DNA of 64,000 nt from Mycobacterium sp. URHD0025 (GTDB lineage: Bacteria; Actinomycetota; Actinomycetes; Mycobacteriales; Mycobacteriaceae): the NCBI RefSeq assembly GCF_000426065.1, contig NZ_AUEQ01000016.1, forward strand, positions 62,001 to 126,000, in the 5' to 3' direction. Below, in pieces: positions 1 to 9,345 of this stretch. Made by a program: the position numbers and the translations under genes. Each line of letters opens with the position of its first letter. The first letter of the stretch is position 1. Under the pieces are notes generated by a model. It did not search any database, was not told the DNA's origin, and saw only the letters and a program-made list of their open reading frames with translations.

Positions 1-216
1 AGCCTGCCGATCGTGAACGCCTCAGGTGGTCCCAACTGCCGTGGCTTGCCGGACATCCCGTCCAAGCAGTTCGGCGGTAGCTGGTACCACGCGCCGTTCC
101 TGGTGACCGACAACGCCTATGTGCCGTTCCAGCCGAACACCGAGGTGCAGTTCGACGCCCCGGCGACACTGCAGTTCCTGTTCAACGGCGCGTTCGCGGA
201 AAGGGATCGGTTCTGA
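1..216 (+). CDS. mce4A: Mce family protein MceA, C-terminal end (partial)
   Basis: The open frame enters from the left edge in frame 1 and stops at TGA 214-216, so only the last 71 residues are visible. They end in a beta-rich segment (QFLFNGAFAERDRF) of the kind found at Mce4A C-termini. MceA is the first of six MlaD-domain subunits that form a periplasm-spanning tube feeding lipid to the YrbE permease. The assignment to mce4A rests mainly on position directly before mceB and on the mce-to-otsA order. The stop overlaps the next ATG as TGATG, indicating translational coupling. The 5' part and promoter lie outside the window. Confidence 0.85.
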   Translation, partial: SLPIVNASGGPNCRGLPDIPSKQFGGSWYHAPFLVTDNAYVPFQPNTEVQFDAPATLQFLFNGAFAERDRF

Positions 217-1262
217 TGGCCGCGGGTGCACGTCCTGACCGGACCATGCTCAAAGTCAGCATCTTCACCATCGCGATGCTGTTGGTGGCGGCGATGCTGG
301 TCGTGGTGTTCGGCGAATTCCGGTTCGCCTCGGAGAACGGCTATCACGCCACGTTCAGCCAGGCCTCGCGGCTGAAGGCGGGCCAGGACGTCCGCATCGC
401 CGGTGTGCCGGTCGGCACGGTCAACGAGGTCAAGCTCAACCCGGACAACACCGTCGACGTGAAGTTCGACGTCAACAAGCGCTACCAGATCTACACGTCC
501 AGCCAGGCCAAGGTGCGTTACGAAAACCTGGTCGGCGACCGGTATCTGGAGATCACCTCCGGCCCTGGGGAGCTGCGCAAGCTGCCCCCGGGTGCGACCA
601 TCCCGCAGCAGAACACCCAGCCGGCGCTGGATCTCGACGCGCTGCTGGGCGGGCTGCGCCCGGTGATGAAAGGCCTTGACGGCAACAAGGTCAACGAGAT
701 CTCCAACGCCGTGATCGAGATGCTGCAGGGCCAGGGTGGAGCGCTGGCGAACATGCTGACCAGCACCAGCGCATTCACCCAGAACCTGGCCGCCCGCGAT
801 CAGCTCATCGGTGACGTGATCACCAACCTCAACACCGTGCTGGGCACGGTGGACGAGAAGGGCGCGCAGTTCGACTCCAGCGTCGACGAACTGCAGAAGC
901 TCGTCAGCGGCCTGGCCGAGGGGCGCGACCCCATCGCCGGCGCCATCGCACCGCTGGCCTCGGCTGAGAACGATCTGACGGACATGCTGGAGAAGTCGCG
1001 TCGCCCGCTGCAGGCCGTCATCGAGAACGCGCGTCCGCTGGCGCAGCGCCTCGACGAACGCAAGGGCGACGTCAACAAGGTCATCGAGCCACTTGCCGAG
1101 AACTACCTGCGGCTCAACGGGCTCGGCGCCTACGGCTCGTTCTTCAACATCTACTACTGCTCGATCCGGATGAAGGTCAATGGTCCGGCAGGCAGCGACA
1201 TTCTGATTCCGTTCGGCGGCCCGCCGGACCCGTCCAAGGGGAGGTGTTCGGAGAATGGCTAA
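216..1262 (+). CDS. mce4B: Mce family protein MceB
   Basis: The 348-residue protein has an N-terminal membrane anchor at about residues 12-33, then an MlaD domain (about 37-118) containing the typical GQDVRIAGVPVGTV strand pair, and a long helical region to about 310. This is the standard layout of an Mce subunit of the inner-membrane lipid importer. The ATG at 216 overlaps the mceA stop (TGATG), and the end overlaps mceC by 8 bases. Within the mce4 operon the complex is known to import cholesterol together with YrbE4A/B and the ATPase MceG, none of which is in view. Family assignment is firm; mce4 rests on synteny with otsA. Confidence 0.9.
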   Translation: MAAGARPDRTMLKVSIFTIAMLLVAAMLVVVFGEFRFASENGYHATFSQASRLKAGQDVRIAGVPVGTVNEVKLNPDNTVDVKFDVNKRYQIYTSSQAKVRYENLVGDRYLEITSGPGELRKLPPGATIPQQNTQPALDLDALLGGLRPVMKGLDGNKVNEISNAVIEMLQGQGGALANMLTSTSAFTQNLAARDQLIGDVITNLNTVLGTVDEKGAQFDSSVDELQKLVSGLAEGRDPIAGAIAPLASAENDLTDMLEKSRRPLQAVIENARPLAQRLDERKGDVNKVIEPLAENYLRLNGLGAYGSFFNIYYCSIRMKVNGPAGSDILIPFGGPPDPSKGRCSENG

Positions 1263-2313
1263 GCGCGACGGCGACACAGCGCTACGCACCGGGATCTTCG
1301 GGATCGCTCTGGTGGCATGTGTGGTGCTGGTGTCCTTCGGCTACACCGGGCTTCCCTTCTTCCCCCAGGGCAAGAAGTATGAGGCGTATTTCAGCGATGC
1401 CGGCGGGATCGACCCGGGTAACGATGTGAACGTCTCCGGCATCGCAGTCGGCAAGGTCACCGGAGTGGCGCTGGCGGGGGACACCGCCAAGGTCAGCTTC
1501 ACCGTGGATCGCAACGTCAAGATCGGCGATCAGTCACTGGTGGCGATCAAGACCGAAACCGTGCTCGGACAGAAGTCGCTCTCGGTCACGCCGAAAGGCA
1601 GCGGGACGTCGACGGTGATCCCATTGGGGCGCACCACGACTCCGTACACCCTCAACACCGCCCTGCAGGATCTCGGTCAGAACGTATCCGAGTTGGACAA
1701 ACCCAAGTTCGAACAGGCCCTGCAGACGCTGACCGACACACTGCGCGACGCCACGCCGCAGTTGCGCGGCGCGCTGGACGGTGTGGCGAACCTGTCGCGC
1801 AGCATCAACAAGCGTGACGAGGCCCTCGAGGGGTTGCTGGCGCACGCCAAGCGGGTGTCGGATCTGCTGGCCTCACGGGCCGGGCAGGTCAACCAGTTGG
1901 TCACCGACGGCAACCAGTTGTTCGCCGCGCTGGACGAGCGCAGGCAGGCGCTGAGCAATCTGATCGCCGGTATCGACGATGTGTCCCGGCAGCTCTCGGG
2001 ATTCGTCGCGGACAACCGCAAGGAGTTCAAGCCGGCGCTCGAAAAGCTCAACCTGGTCATGGACAACCTGTTGGAGCGCAAGGAGCACATCGGCGAGGCG
2101 CTGAGACGGCTGCCGCCGTACGCGACCACACTCGCCGAGGTGGTCGGCAACGGTCCCGGCTTCAACATCAACCTGTACGGCCTGCCGCCCGCGTCGATGT
2201 CCGAGGTGCTGCTCGATACCTACTTCCAGCCGGGCAAGCTCCCCGACAGCCTCGCCGACATGCTGCGTGGATACATCTCCGAACGCACGATCGTTAGGCC
2301 GAAATCGCCATGA
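1255..2313 (+). CDS. mce4C: Mce family protein MceC
   Basis: The 352-residue protein has one membrane segment (about residues 13-30), an MlaD domain (about 40-118, with the GNDVNVSGIAVGKV motif) and an extended helical region that would line the Mce tunnel. The ATG at 1255 lies inside the end of mceB, and the frame overlaps mceD by four bases (ATGA). The overlaps indicate a single transcript with coupled translation. The length is close to that of Mce4C proteins (about 357). No truncation or frameshift is seen. Confidence 0.9.
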   Translation: MAKRDGDTALRTGIFGIALVACVVLVSFGYTGLPFFPQGKKYEAYFSDAGGIDPGNDVNVSGIAVGKVTGVALAGDTAKVSFTVDRNVKIGDQSLVAIKTETVLGQKSLSVTPKGSGTSTVIPLGRTTTPYTLNTALQDLGQNVSELDKPKFEQALQTLTDTLRDATPQLRGALDGVANLSRSINKRDEALEGLLAHAKRVSDLLASRAGQVNQLVTDGNQLFAALDERRQALSNLIAGIDDVSRQLSGFVADNRKEFKPALEKLNLVMDNLLERKEHIGEALRRLPPYATTLAEVVGNGPGFNINLYGLPPASMSEVLLDTYFQPGKLPDSLADMLRGYISERTIVRPKSP

Positions 2314-3713
2314 CCGCAGCTGATCCAGGAGAAAACTCGGTGTCGTCCGGTCGCAACCGGTGGCTGCGGATCGGGCTGGCTGTTCTGCTGCTGGCCGTCC
2401 TCGCCGTCGGCGTCTACCAGGTGTGGCCGTCGCGGACCGGCCCCAAGCTCACGGCGTACTTCACCAACGCCGTCGGGTTGTACCCCGGCGACGAGGTGCG
2501 GATCGTCGGTGTGCCGGTGGGCACGATCGACTCGATCGAGCCGCGGCCCTCGGACGTCAAGATCGAGATGACCCTCGACCGCGGCATCAAGGTGCCCGCC
2601 GATGCGAAGGCGTTGATCCTCTCGCCGAACCTGGTGTCGGCCAGGTTCATTCAGCTGACACCGGCCTACACCGAGGGCGACGTGATGGCCGACGGCGCGT
2701 CGATCAGGCTGGACCGCACCGGCGTCCCCGTGGAGTGGGACGAGGTCAAAGAGCAACTCACGCAGCTCAGTTCACAGCTCGGGCCGCAGGCCAACTCGGT
2801 CCAGGGCCCGATCGCACAGTTCGTCGATCAAGCGGCCACCACGTTCGACGGCAACGGCGACTCGTTCCGTAACGCCTTGCGTGAGCTGTCCCAGACCGCA
2901 GGCCGGTTGGGCGATTCCCGCACCGACCTGTTCGGCACGGTGAAGAACCTGCAGGTGCTCGTCAACGCGTTGTCCAACAGCAACGAACAGATCGTGCAGT
3001 TCACCAATCACGTGGCCTCGGTGTCGCAGGTATTGGCCGACAGCTCCAACGGTCTCGATCAGACGCTGGGCACGCTGAACCAGGCGCTGGGCGATGTCCG
3101 TGGCTTCCTGAACGAGAACAACGACGCGCTGATCGCGCAGGTCGGCAAGCTGGCCGACTTCACCCAGATCCTCACCGATCACAGCGACGACATCGAACAG
3201 ATCCTGCACGTCACGCCGAACGGCCTGGCGAACTTCTACAACATCTACAACCCGGCCCAGGGCACCGTCGGTGGTCTGCTGTCACTGCCCAACTTCGCGA
3301 ACCCGACGCAGTTCATCTGCGGTGGCACCTTCGACATCGGCGCCAACCCGGACAACTACAAACGCGCCGAGATCTGCAGGCAGCGGATGGGGCCGGTACT
3401 GCGCCGCATCACGATGAACTACCCACCGGTGCTGTTCCACCCGGTCAACAGCATCACCGCCTACAAGGGTCAGATCCAGTACGACACCCCCCAGACCGAA
3501 GCCAAGTCGGAGACGCCGGTGCCGTACCTGCAGTGGCAGAACAACCCCGGTGTGACGCCCCCGCAGATCCCGCACGACGCGACGCTGAGTTCGCTGATCC
3601 TGCCGCCGGATGCGCCCGCACCCGCACCCGGGACAGGAGTCGGCCCCGCGCCGGGGCCCGCAGCCGGACCTGCGCCTGGTCCTGCTCCTGCTGAGGCTGG
3701 AGCGGGCGGATGA
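2310..3713 (+). CDS. mce4D: Mce family protein MceD
   Basis: The 467-residue protein has a membrane anchor at about residues 20-38, an MlaD domain (about 45-125, with GDEVRIVGVPVGTI) and a helical region. From about residue 420 there is a low-complexity Pro/Ala/Gly tail (PAPGPAPAEAGAGG at the end). Such tails are usual for MceD and MceF and probably extend into the cell wall. The start overlaps the mceC stop (ATGA) and the stop overlaps the mceE start in the same way. It is slightly longer than the roughly 450-residue Mce4D I recall from M. tuberculosis; the difference sits in the tail. Confidence 0.9.
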   Translation: MTAADPGENSVSSGRNRWLRIGLAVLLLAVLAVGVYQVWPSRTGPKLTAYFTNAVGLYPGDEVRIVGVPVGTIDSIEPRPSDVKIEMTLDRGIKVPADAKALILSPNLVSARFIQLTPAYTEGDVMADGASIRLDRTGVPVEWDEVKEQLTQLSSQLGPQANSVQGPIAQFVDQAATTFDGNGDSFRNALRELSQTAGRLGDSRTDLFGTVKNLQVLVNALSNSNEQIVQFTNHVASVSQVLADSSNGLDQTLGTLNQALGDVRGFLNENNDALIAQVGKLADFTQILTDHSDDIEQILHVTPNGLANFYNIYNPAQGTVGGLLSLPNFANPTQFICGGTFDIGANPDNYKRAEICRQRMGPVLRRITMNYPPVLFHPVNSITAYKGQIQYDTPQTEAKSETPVPYLQWQNNPGVTPPQIPHDATLSSLILPPDAPAPAPGTGVGPAPGPAAGPAPGPAPAEAGAGG

Positions 3714-4906
3714 CGAGGGGTAAAGCATTGAGGGGTAAGGCATCCCGGCTCGGCGGACGCACGCTGGCGATCGGCAGTGGCGCGATGCTGCTGGCTGGCT
3801 GCCAGTTCGGTGGGCTGAACTCGCTCAACATGCCGGGCACCGCCGGGCACGGATCGGGCTCCTACAACGTGACCGTGCAGTTGCCCGATGTGGCGACCCT
3901 GCCGCAGAACTCTCCGGTGATGGTCGACGACGTCACCGTGGGCAGTGTGTCCGGACTGGACGCCGTGCAGCGTCCGGACGGCACCTTCTACGCGGCGGTG
4001 CAGCTGTCCATCGACGGTGACGTCAAGCTCCCGGCGAATGCCGTTGCGCGCGTTGCCCAGACGTCACTGCTGGGTTCTCAGCACGTCCAGCTGTCCGAGC
4101 CGGTCGACGAACCGGCACAGGGACGGCTGGGCGAGGGCTCCAACATCTCGCTGAAGCAGACCAGCCGCTACCCGACCACCGAAGAGGTGCTGTCCTCGCT
4201 CGGCATGGTGGTGAACAAGGGCAATCTCGGTGCGCTGCAGGACATCACCGACGAGGCCTACGCGGCGGTGGCCGGCCGGGCCGGAAGCTTCGCCGAGTTG
4301 ATCCCGCGCCTGGCCGAGCTGACCGCATCGCTGGACCAGCAGACCAACGACATCATCGCCGCGGCCGACGGGCTGAACCGCTTCGCGTCGATCCTGGCCC
4401 GTAGCAAGGACAACCTGGGCCGCACGTTGGACACTCTGCCGGGCGCGCTCAAGGTGCTCAACGAGAACCGCTCCAACATGGTCGAGGCGTTCACCGCGCT
4501 GCGCGGTTTCGCCGAGGTGGGTTCGCGGATCCTGTCCGAGACCAAGGACGATTTCGCGGCCGACATCAAGGATCTGTACCCGGTGATCAAGGCGTTCAAC
4601 GACAACGCCGACGACTTCATCAAGGACCTGGAGTTCCTGCCGACCTTCCCGTTCCACTACAAGTACCTGCGCAACGCGGTCCGCGGTGACTACCTCAACG
4701 TGTTCGTCACCTTCGATCTGACGCTGCGCCGGTTCGGCGAGTCGATTTTCACCACGGGCGGATTCGACCCGAACATGAAGCACCTCGACGAGGTGATCAA
4801 TCCGCCGGACTGGCTGACCGGGGAGATGGCCAACCTGTCCGGACAGGCTGCCGACCCGTTCAAGATCCCCGCCGGAACTGCCACCCAGCACGAGGAGAAG
4901 CCGTAG
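3710..4906 (+). CDS. mce4E: Mce family lipoprotein MceE (LprN-like)
   Basis: The 398-residue protein begins with a basic n-region and hydrophobic stretch ending in a lipobox LLAGC with Cys31. It should therefore be cleaved by LspA and lipid-anchored, the hallmark of MceE subunits (LprN in mce4). An MlaD domain follows at about residues 52-135 (SPVMVDDVTVGSVSG), then the helical region. The start overlaps mceD by four bases, and TAG 4904-4906 is followed directly by the mceF ATG. It is expected to join the MceA-F tube at its outer face. Family and lipoprotein status are clear. Confidence 0.92.
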   Translation: MTRGKALRGKASRLGGRTLAIGSGAMLLAGCQFGGLNSLNMPGTAGHGSGSYNVTVQLPDVATLPQNSPVMVDDVTVGSVSGLDAVQRPDGTFYAAVQLSIDGDVKLPANAVARVAQTSLLGSQHVQLSEPVDEPAQGRLGEGSNISLKQTSRYPTTEEVLSSLGMVVNKGNLGALQDITDEAYAAVAGRAGSFAELIPRLAELTASLDQQTNDIIAAADGLNRFASILARSKDNLGRTLDTLPGALKVLNENRSNMVEAFTALRGFAEVGSRILSETKDDFAADIKDLYPVIKAFNDNADDFIKDLEFLPTFPFHYKYLRNAVRGDYLNVFVTFDLTLRRFGESIFTTGGFDPNMKHLDEVINPPDWLTGEMANLSGQAADPFKIPAGTATQHEEKP

Positions 4907-6607
4907 ATGATCGACCGGCTGACCCGCATGCAGTTGATGATCTTCGGGGTCGTCACCGTCCTCACCGTCGGTGCGATTTCGCTGTTCTATCTGCATCTGC
5001 CTGCTGCCGTGGGCATCGGCACCTACCACGTCAACGCCAACTTCGTCGCCGGCGGCGGCATCTACGAGAACGCCAATGTCACCTACCGCGGTGTGACGAT
5101 CGGCCGGGTGGATTCGGTGGGCCTGGCTCCCGACGGTGTGGTCGCCAGGATGCAGCTGAACAGCAGCACGGCGATTCCCGACAACGTCACCGCCACGGTC
5201 AAGAGTGTCTCGGCAGTCGGTGAGCAGTACATCGATCTGATCCCGCCGGAGTCACCGTCCACCGACAAGCTGCGCAACGGCGCGACCATCGATCAGCAGA
5301 ACACCCGGGTCGGCCAGGACATCGCGGGCATGCTGCACGAGGCCGACGCGCTGGTCAGCAGTATCGGAAACAGCCGCTTGCAGGATCTGCTGCGCGAGAC
5401 GTTCAAGGCGTTCAACGGATCCGGGCCCGAACTGGCGCGGCTCATCGAGTCCTCGCGCCTGCTGATCGACGAGGCCAACGCCAGTTCCGGCGAGACCACC
5501 CAGCTGATCGACCAGGCCGGGCCGTTCCTCGAAGCGCAGATGCGCAGCGGTGACGACATCCGGTCGCTGGCCGATGGGCTCGCCCGGTTCACCGGTGAGG
5601 TGAACAAGGCCGACCCGCAGCTGCGCACCACCCTCAAGACTGTTCCCGGCGCCACCGAGGCGGCCAACACCGCGTTCAGCGGTATCCGCCCGACCTTCCC
5701 GGTGCTGGCCGCCAACCTGGCCAACTTCGGCCGGATCGGCGTGATCTACAGCAAGTCGCTCGAGCAGGCGCTGGTGATCTTCCCGGCCCTGATGGCGGCG
5801 CTGAACACGGTCGCAGGCGGTGTTCCCGTCGACGAGGGCGGCAAGCTCGACTTCAAGGTCGACCTCGGCGATGCGCCGCCGTGTCTGACGGGCTTCCTTC
5901 CGCCCACCCAGACCCGCTCCCCGGCCGATCTGACCCTGCGGGACCTGCCGACCGACATGTACTGCAAGACCGCGCAGAACGATCCGGCCGTGGTGCGTGG
6001 CGCCCGTAACTACCCGTGCCAGGAGTTCCCGGGCAAGCGCGCCCCCACCATCCAGCTGTGCCGCGACCCCAACGGCTACATCCCGGTGGGCTCCAACCCG
6101 TGGCGTGGCCCGCCGGTTCCGTACGGCACGCCGATCGAGGACGGGCGGAACATCCTGCCGCCCAACAAGTTCCCCAACATCCCGCCGCAGGTCGATCCCG
6201 ACCCGGGGCCGCCTGTGGTGCAGTTGCCGCCCGGTGTCGAGCCGGGTCCGGGTCCCGCACCGCACGCTCCGTTCCCGCTGCCGGTGCCGCCGAACAAGCC
6301 GGGCACCCCGCCGCCGCCGTGGCCGTACTTCGCGCCGCCGGACCAGATCGTGCCGCCGTACGGCCGCACGCCCCCGGGAGCACCCGACGCGCCACCGGCA
6401 CCCGAAGCGCCCGCACCGGCTCCGGATGCACCGTTGCCGGCCGAGGCACCACCTCTGGCCAGCGCTCCCACGACTGGCACCTACGATCAGCACAGTGGGG
6501 TCTTCGCTGACGCCGACGGAGGCACGGGCGTGTACGCCGCCGGCGCCGACAATCTGCATCCCGCGGAGACCTGGGTAGACCTGATGCTGGATCCAAGGCA
6601 GGCTTGA
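4907..6607 (+). CDS. mce4F: Mce family protein MceF
   Basis: The 566-residue protein has a membrane anchor at about residues 8-28, an MlaD domain (about 38-118, with NVTYRGVTIGRV) and a helical region to about residue 310. A cysteine-containing segment follows, then a roughly 150-residue Pro-rich tail with many PAPDAP-type runs. MceF is the last Mce subunit. The ATG follows the mceE stop with no gap. The Pro-rich extension is typical of MceF and may reach the peptidoglycan. The length matches Mce4F (about 564). Confidence 0.9.
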   Translation: MIDRLTRMQLMIFGVVTVLTVGAISLFYLHLPAAVGIGTYHVNANFVAGGGIYENANVTYRGVTIGRVDSVGLAPDGVVARMQLNSSTAIPDNVTATVKSVSAVGEQYIDLIPPESPSTDKLRNGATIDQQNTRVGQDIAGMLHEADALVSSIGNSRLQDLLRETFKAFNGSGPELARLIESSRLLIDEANASSGETTQLIDQAGPFLEAQMRSGDDIRSLADGLARFTGEVNKADPQLRTTLKTVPGATEAANTAFSGIRPTFPVLAANLANFGRIGVIYSKSLEQALVIFPALMAALNTVAGGVPVDEGGKLDFKVDLGDAPPCLTGFLPPTQTRSPADLTLRDLPTDMYCKTAQNDPAVVRGARNYPCQEFPGKRAPTIQLCRDPNGYIPVGSNPWRGPPVPYGTPIEDGRNILPPNKFPNIPPQVDPDPGPPVVQLPPGVEPGPGPAPHAPFPLPVPPNKPGTPPPPWPYFAPPDQIVPPYGRTPPGAPDAPPAPEAPAPAPDAPLPAEAPPLASAPTTGTYDQHSGVFADADGGTGVYAAGADNLHPAETWVDLMLDPRQA

Positions 6608-7305
6608 TGACGGAAGAAACGGCCTCGAACCCGAGGCCGGTGCGTAGGCGCGCGTCCAGGGCGGCCGGCCCGACGCGGGCGGCGACCGCCGACGAGGTGA
6701 CCACAACCGCCGTGGTGGTCGATTCATCGACGACCACGGTGCCCAGAGCGTCGAAACCGGCACCGCTGAAGGCGCCGCCCCGGCGGCAACCTCACCGAAA
6801 GCTGGTGGCTCTGGTAGCGGTCCTGGTGCTGGGCGTGGGCGCCGCGGCGCTGGGGACACTGGCCTATGTCATGCGCGATCAGCAACGTGGTGTCGACGCT
6901 CTGCAGGCCCGCGACGAACGCTTTGTCGACACCGGCAAACAGACCGTGATCAACATGTTCACCTACACGCAGGACACCATCGACGAGAGCGTGAGCCGCT
7001 TCATCGACGGCACGAGCGGCCCGCTGCGCGACATGATGAGCCAGGGGAACAACGCCGACAACCTCAAGGCACTGTTCCGCGACACCCAAGCCAGCTCGGA
7101 AGCGGTGGTGAACGGCGCCGCGCTGGAGAAGGTGGACGACATCGCCGGAAACGCGTCAGTGCTGGTGGCGGTCCGGGTGACGGTCGCCGACATGGACGGT
7201 GTTAACTCACCGACCAGGCCCTACCGGTTGCGGGTGATCGTGCACGAGGACGACAACGGGCACATGACCGGATACGACCTCAAGTACCCCGACGGTGGAA
7301 ACTGA
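6607..7305 (+). CDS. Mce-associated membrane protein (first)
   Basis: The 232-residue protein has a basic, Ala/Thr-rich cytoplasmic N-terminus (1-63), one membrane helix at 65-88, and an extracytoplasmic domain resembling the NTF2-like fold of Mce-associated (Mas) proteins. I chose ATG 6607, which overlaps the mceF stop as TGATG; an in-frame TTG at 6604 is a weaker alternative. It corresponds in position to Rv3493c downstream of mce4F. Mas proteins are thought to stabilise Mce complexes; a role in this complex is inferred from the operon. Confidence 0.85.
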   Translation: MTEETASNPRPVRRRASRAAGPTRAATADEVTTTAVVVDSSTTTVPRASKPAPLKAPPRRQPHRKLVALVAVLVLGVGAAALGTLAYVMRDQQRGVDALQARDERFVDTGKQTVINMFTYTQDTIDESVSRFIDGTSGPLRDMMSQGNNADNLKALFRDTQASSEAVVNGAALEKVDDIAGNASVLVAVRVTVADMDGVNSPTRPYRLRVIVHEDDNGHMTGYDLKYPDGGN

Positions 7306-7790
7306 TGCGCTCTAAACTCACAGCCCTGCTGATCGGTGTCTTGGCCGTGGTGTTCGTCGCGGCAGCGGGGATCGGCGGTTCGCTGTACTGGAACCGCGTG
7401 ACGCAACGCGGTCAGGAAGCAGCCCGGACCGAGTTGCCCGCCGTGGCGGCCGATCAGATCCCTAAGGTGTTCGGCTACGACTATCAGACCGTCGAACGCA
7501 GCTTGACGGAAACCTATCCGCTGCTGGCCCCCGACTTCCGGCAGAAGTTCGAGCAGGATGCCACAGCCAAGGTGATCCCCGAGGCACGCAAGCGTCAGCT
7601 GGTGGTCCAGATCAGCGTCGTCGGCGTCGGTGTGATGGCCGCGGAGCGTGAATCAGGATCGGTGCTGGTGTACATGAACCGCACGGTGACCGACAAGTCC
7701 CGCCAGCCGCTCTACGACGGCAGCCGGCTGCGCGTCGACTACCGCAAGATCGGCGGGAACTGGCTGATCAACGCGATCAACCCGATCTAG
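7305..7790 (+). CDS. Mce-associated membrane protein (second)
   Basis: The 161-residue protein has a membrane helix or uncleaved signal at about residues 6-28 followed by a compact extracytoplasmic domain with the Mas-type ending (DYRKIGGNWLINAINPI). The ATG overlaps the previous stop as TGATG. It is the last gene of the mce operon and matches Rv3492c in position. The TAG stop lies at the first base of a tandem repeat array running towards otsA, so transcripts of both convergent operons run into that array. Confidence 0.85.
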   Translation: MRSKLTALLIGVLAVVFVAAAGIGGSLYWNRVTQRGQEAARTELPAVAADQIPKVFGYDYQTVERSLTETYPLLAPDFRQKFEQDATAKVIPEARKRQLVVQISVVGVGVMAAERESGSVLVYMNRTVTDKSRQPLYDGSRLRVDYRKIGGNWLINAINPI

Positions 7791-7912
7791 CCAACACTCA
7801 ATCCGATTGAGCCAACACTCAAGCTGAATTCGCGTTGGCCAACGCTCAAGCCGAATTCGCGTTGGCCAACGCTCAGGCTGATTGAGCCAACGCTCAAGCT
7901 GAATTCGCGTTG
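7790..7912. repeat. Five-unit tandem repeat at the convergent mce/otsA junction
   Basis: Units start with GCCAAC and lie at 7790-7810 (21 bp), 7811-7837 (27), 7838-7864 (27), 7865-7885 (21) and 7886-7912 (27). The last unit contains the otsA stop codon, so the array looks like repeated duplication of the otsA 3' end. The 14-bp palindrome GCGTTGGCCAACGC recurs at the junctions near 7832, 7859 and 7907. All units are multiples of three. The array is the only sequence between the convergent genes, so it may also end transcription; that is inference. Confidence 0.85.
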
Positions 7913-9345
7913 GCCAACGCGTCCAGAAACGCGCGGGCCCAGCGGTCCACATCATGCGCCAGCACCTGGCGTCGTAGCGCACGCATCCGCCGCTTGCCCT
8001 CCTCGGGGCTCTGCGTCAGCGCGGCCTCGATCGCGTCCTTGACGCCCTCAAGATCATGCGGATTGGTCAGGTAGGCCTGGCGCAGCTCGGCCGCCGCCCC
8101 CGTGAACTCCGACAGCACCAGGGCTCCGCCGAGGTCGCTGCGGCAGGCCACATACTCCTTGGCGACCAGGTTCATCCCGTCGCGCAGCGGGGTGACCAGC
8201 ATGACGTCGGCAGCGACGAAGAACGCGATGAGCTCGTCACGGGGCACCGGCCGGTGCAGATAGTGCACCAGCGGATGCCCGACCTCACCGTATTCACCGT
8301 TGATGTGACCGACCTGGCGTTCGATGTCCTCCCGCATCGCGATGTAGCTCTCGACCCGCTCGCGGCTCGGTGTCGCCAGTTGGACCAGCACGGTGTCGTC
8401 GCGTTTGATCCGGTCCTCTTCGAGCAGCTCGGTGAAGGCACGCAGGCGGACGTCGATGCCTTTGGTGTAGTCGAGCCGGTCGACGCCGAGCAGGATCTTG
8501 CGTGGGTCGCCGAGCTCGGCGCGGATCTGCCGGGCGCGTTGGCGAATCGCCCGGTTGCGTGCCTTCGCGTCCAGATCGGCGGAGTCGATCGAAATGGGGA
8601 AGGCACCGACTGTGACGGTGCGGAAGCCGTAGGACACCTCGCCGAAGCGTGAGCGGACGCCGATCGAGGCGCGCGACGTGTTGGCGCCGACCAGGCGGCG
8701 GGACAAGACCAGGAAGTTCTGGGCGCCTCCGGCCAGGTGGAACCCGACTAGATCTGCCCCCAGCAGGCCTTCGACGATCTCGGTGCGCCACGGCATCTGC
8801 ATGAACAGTTCGACGGGCGGGAACGGGATGTGCAGGAAGAAACCGATGGTGACGTCGGGTCGCAGCATGCGCAGCATCTTGGGGACGAGCTGCAGCTGAT
8901 AGTCCTGAACCCAGACAGTGGCCCCGGGTGCGGCAGCGCGGGCCGTGGCCTCGGCGAAACGCCGGTTCACGTCGACGTAGCTGTCCCACCACTTGCGGTG
9001 GTACACCGGTTTGACGATGAGGTCGTGATACAGCGGCCACAGGGTCGCGTTCGAGAACCCCTCGTAGTAGTCCGCGACGTCCTGCGCGGACAGCTCCACC
9101 GGATACAGCTGCACGCCATCTTCGAGGATCGGCTCTTCGCCGCTGTCGGGGACACCGGCCCAACCGATCCAGGCGCCGCGGCGTTTGCGTAGCAGCGGCT
9201 CCAGCGCGGTCACCAGCCCGCCAGGGCTGCGCTTCCAGGTTGTGCTGCCATCCGGCAACCGCTCCATGTCGATGGGCAGCCGATTGGCCACCACGACGAA
9301 GTCGGAGTTACCGGAGGCGGCTTTCGGGCCGCCCTCCGGACTCAT
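7894..9345 (-). CDS. otsA: Trehalose-6-phosphate synthase (GT20)
   Basis: The 483-residue protein joins UDP- or ADP-glucose to glucose-6-phosphate as the first step of the OtsA-OtsB route to trehalose, a cytoplasmic stress solute and mycolate carrier precursor. GT20 hallmarks are VVANRLP (17-23), RSPGGL (39-44) for sugar-phosphate binding, WVQDYQLQLVP, HIPFPP, the nucleotide-sugar motif GVDRLDYTKGI and RDGMNLVAKEY near the C-terminus. The ATG at 9345 abuts the stop of a 54-codon gene, so translation is probably coupled. The C-terminus (ALANANSA) lies in the tandem repeat, so its last residues may vary between strains. Confidence 0.96.
   Translation of the reverse strand: MSPEGGPKAASGNSDFVVVANRLPIDMERLPDGSTTWKRSPGGLVTALEPLLRKRRGAWIGWAGVPDSGEEPILEDGVQLYPVELSAQDVADYYEGFSNATLWPLYHDLIVKPVYHRKWWDSYVDVNRRFAEATARAAAPGATVWVQDYQLQLVPKMLRMLRPDVTIGFFLHIPFPPVELFMQMPWRTEIVEGLLGADLVGFHLAGGAQNFLVLSRRLVGANTSRASIGVRSRFGEVSYGFRTVTVGAFPISIDSADLDAKARNRAIRQRARQIRAELGDPRKILLGVDRLDYTKGIDVRLRAFTELLEEDRIKRDDTVLVQLATPSRERVESYIAMREDIERQVGHINGEYGEVGHPLVHYLHRPVPRDELIAFFVAADVMLVTPLRDGMNLVAKEYVACRSDLGGALVLSEFTGAAAELRQAYLTNPHDLEGVKDAIEAALTQSPEEGKRRMRALRRQVLAHDVDRWARAFLDALANANSA

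Noticed and set aside
5252..6859. A 535-codon open frame on the minus strand
   Set aside because: Antisense to mceF; composition is typical of shadow frames.
7790..7912. CRISPR-like array
   Set aside because: Units are contiguous 21- or 27-bp copies with no unique spacers and derive from otsA; no cas genes are near.
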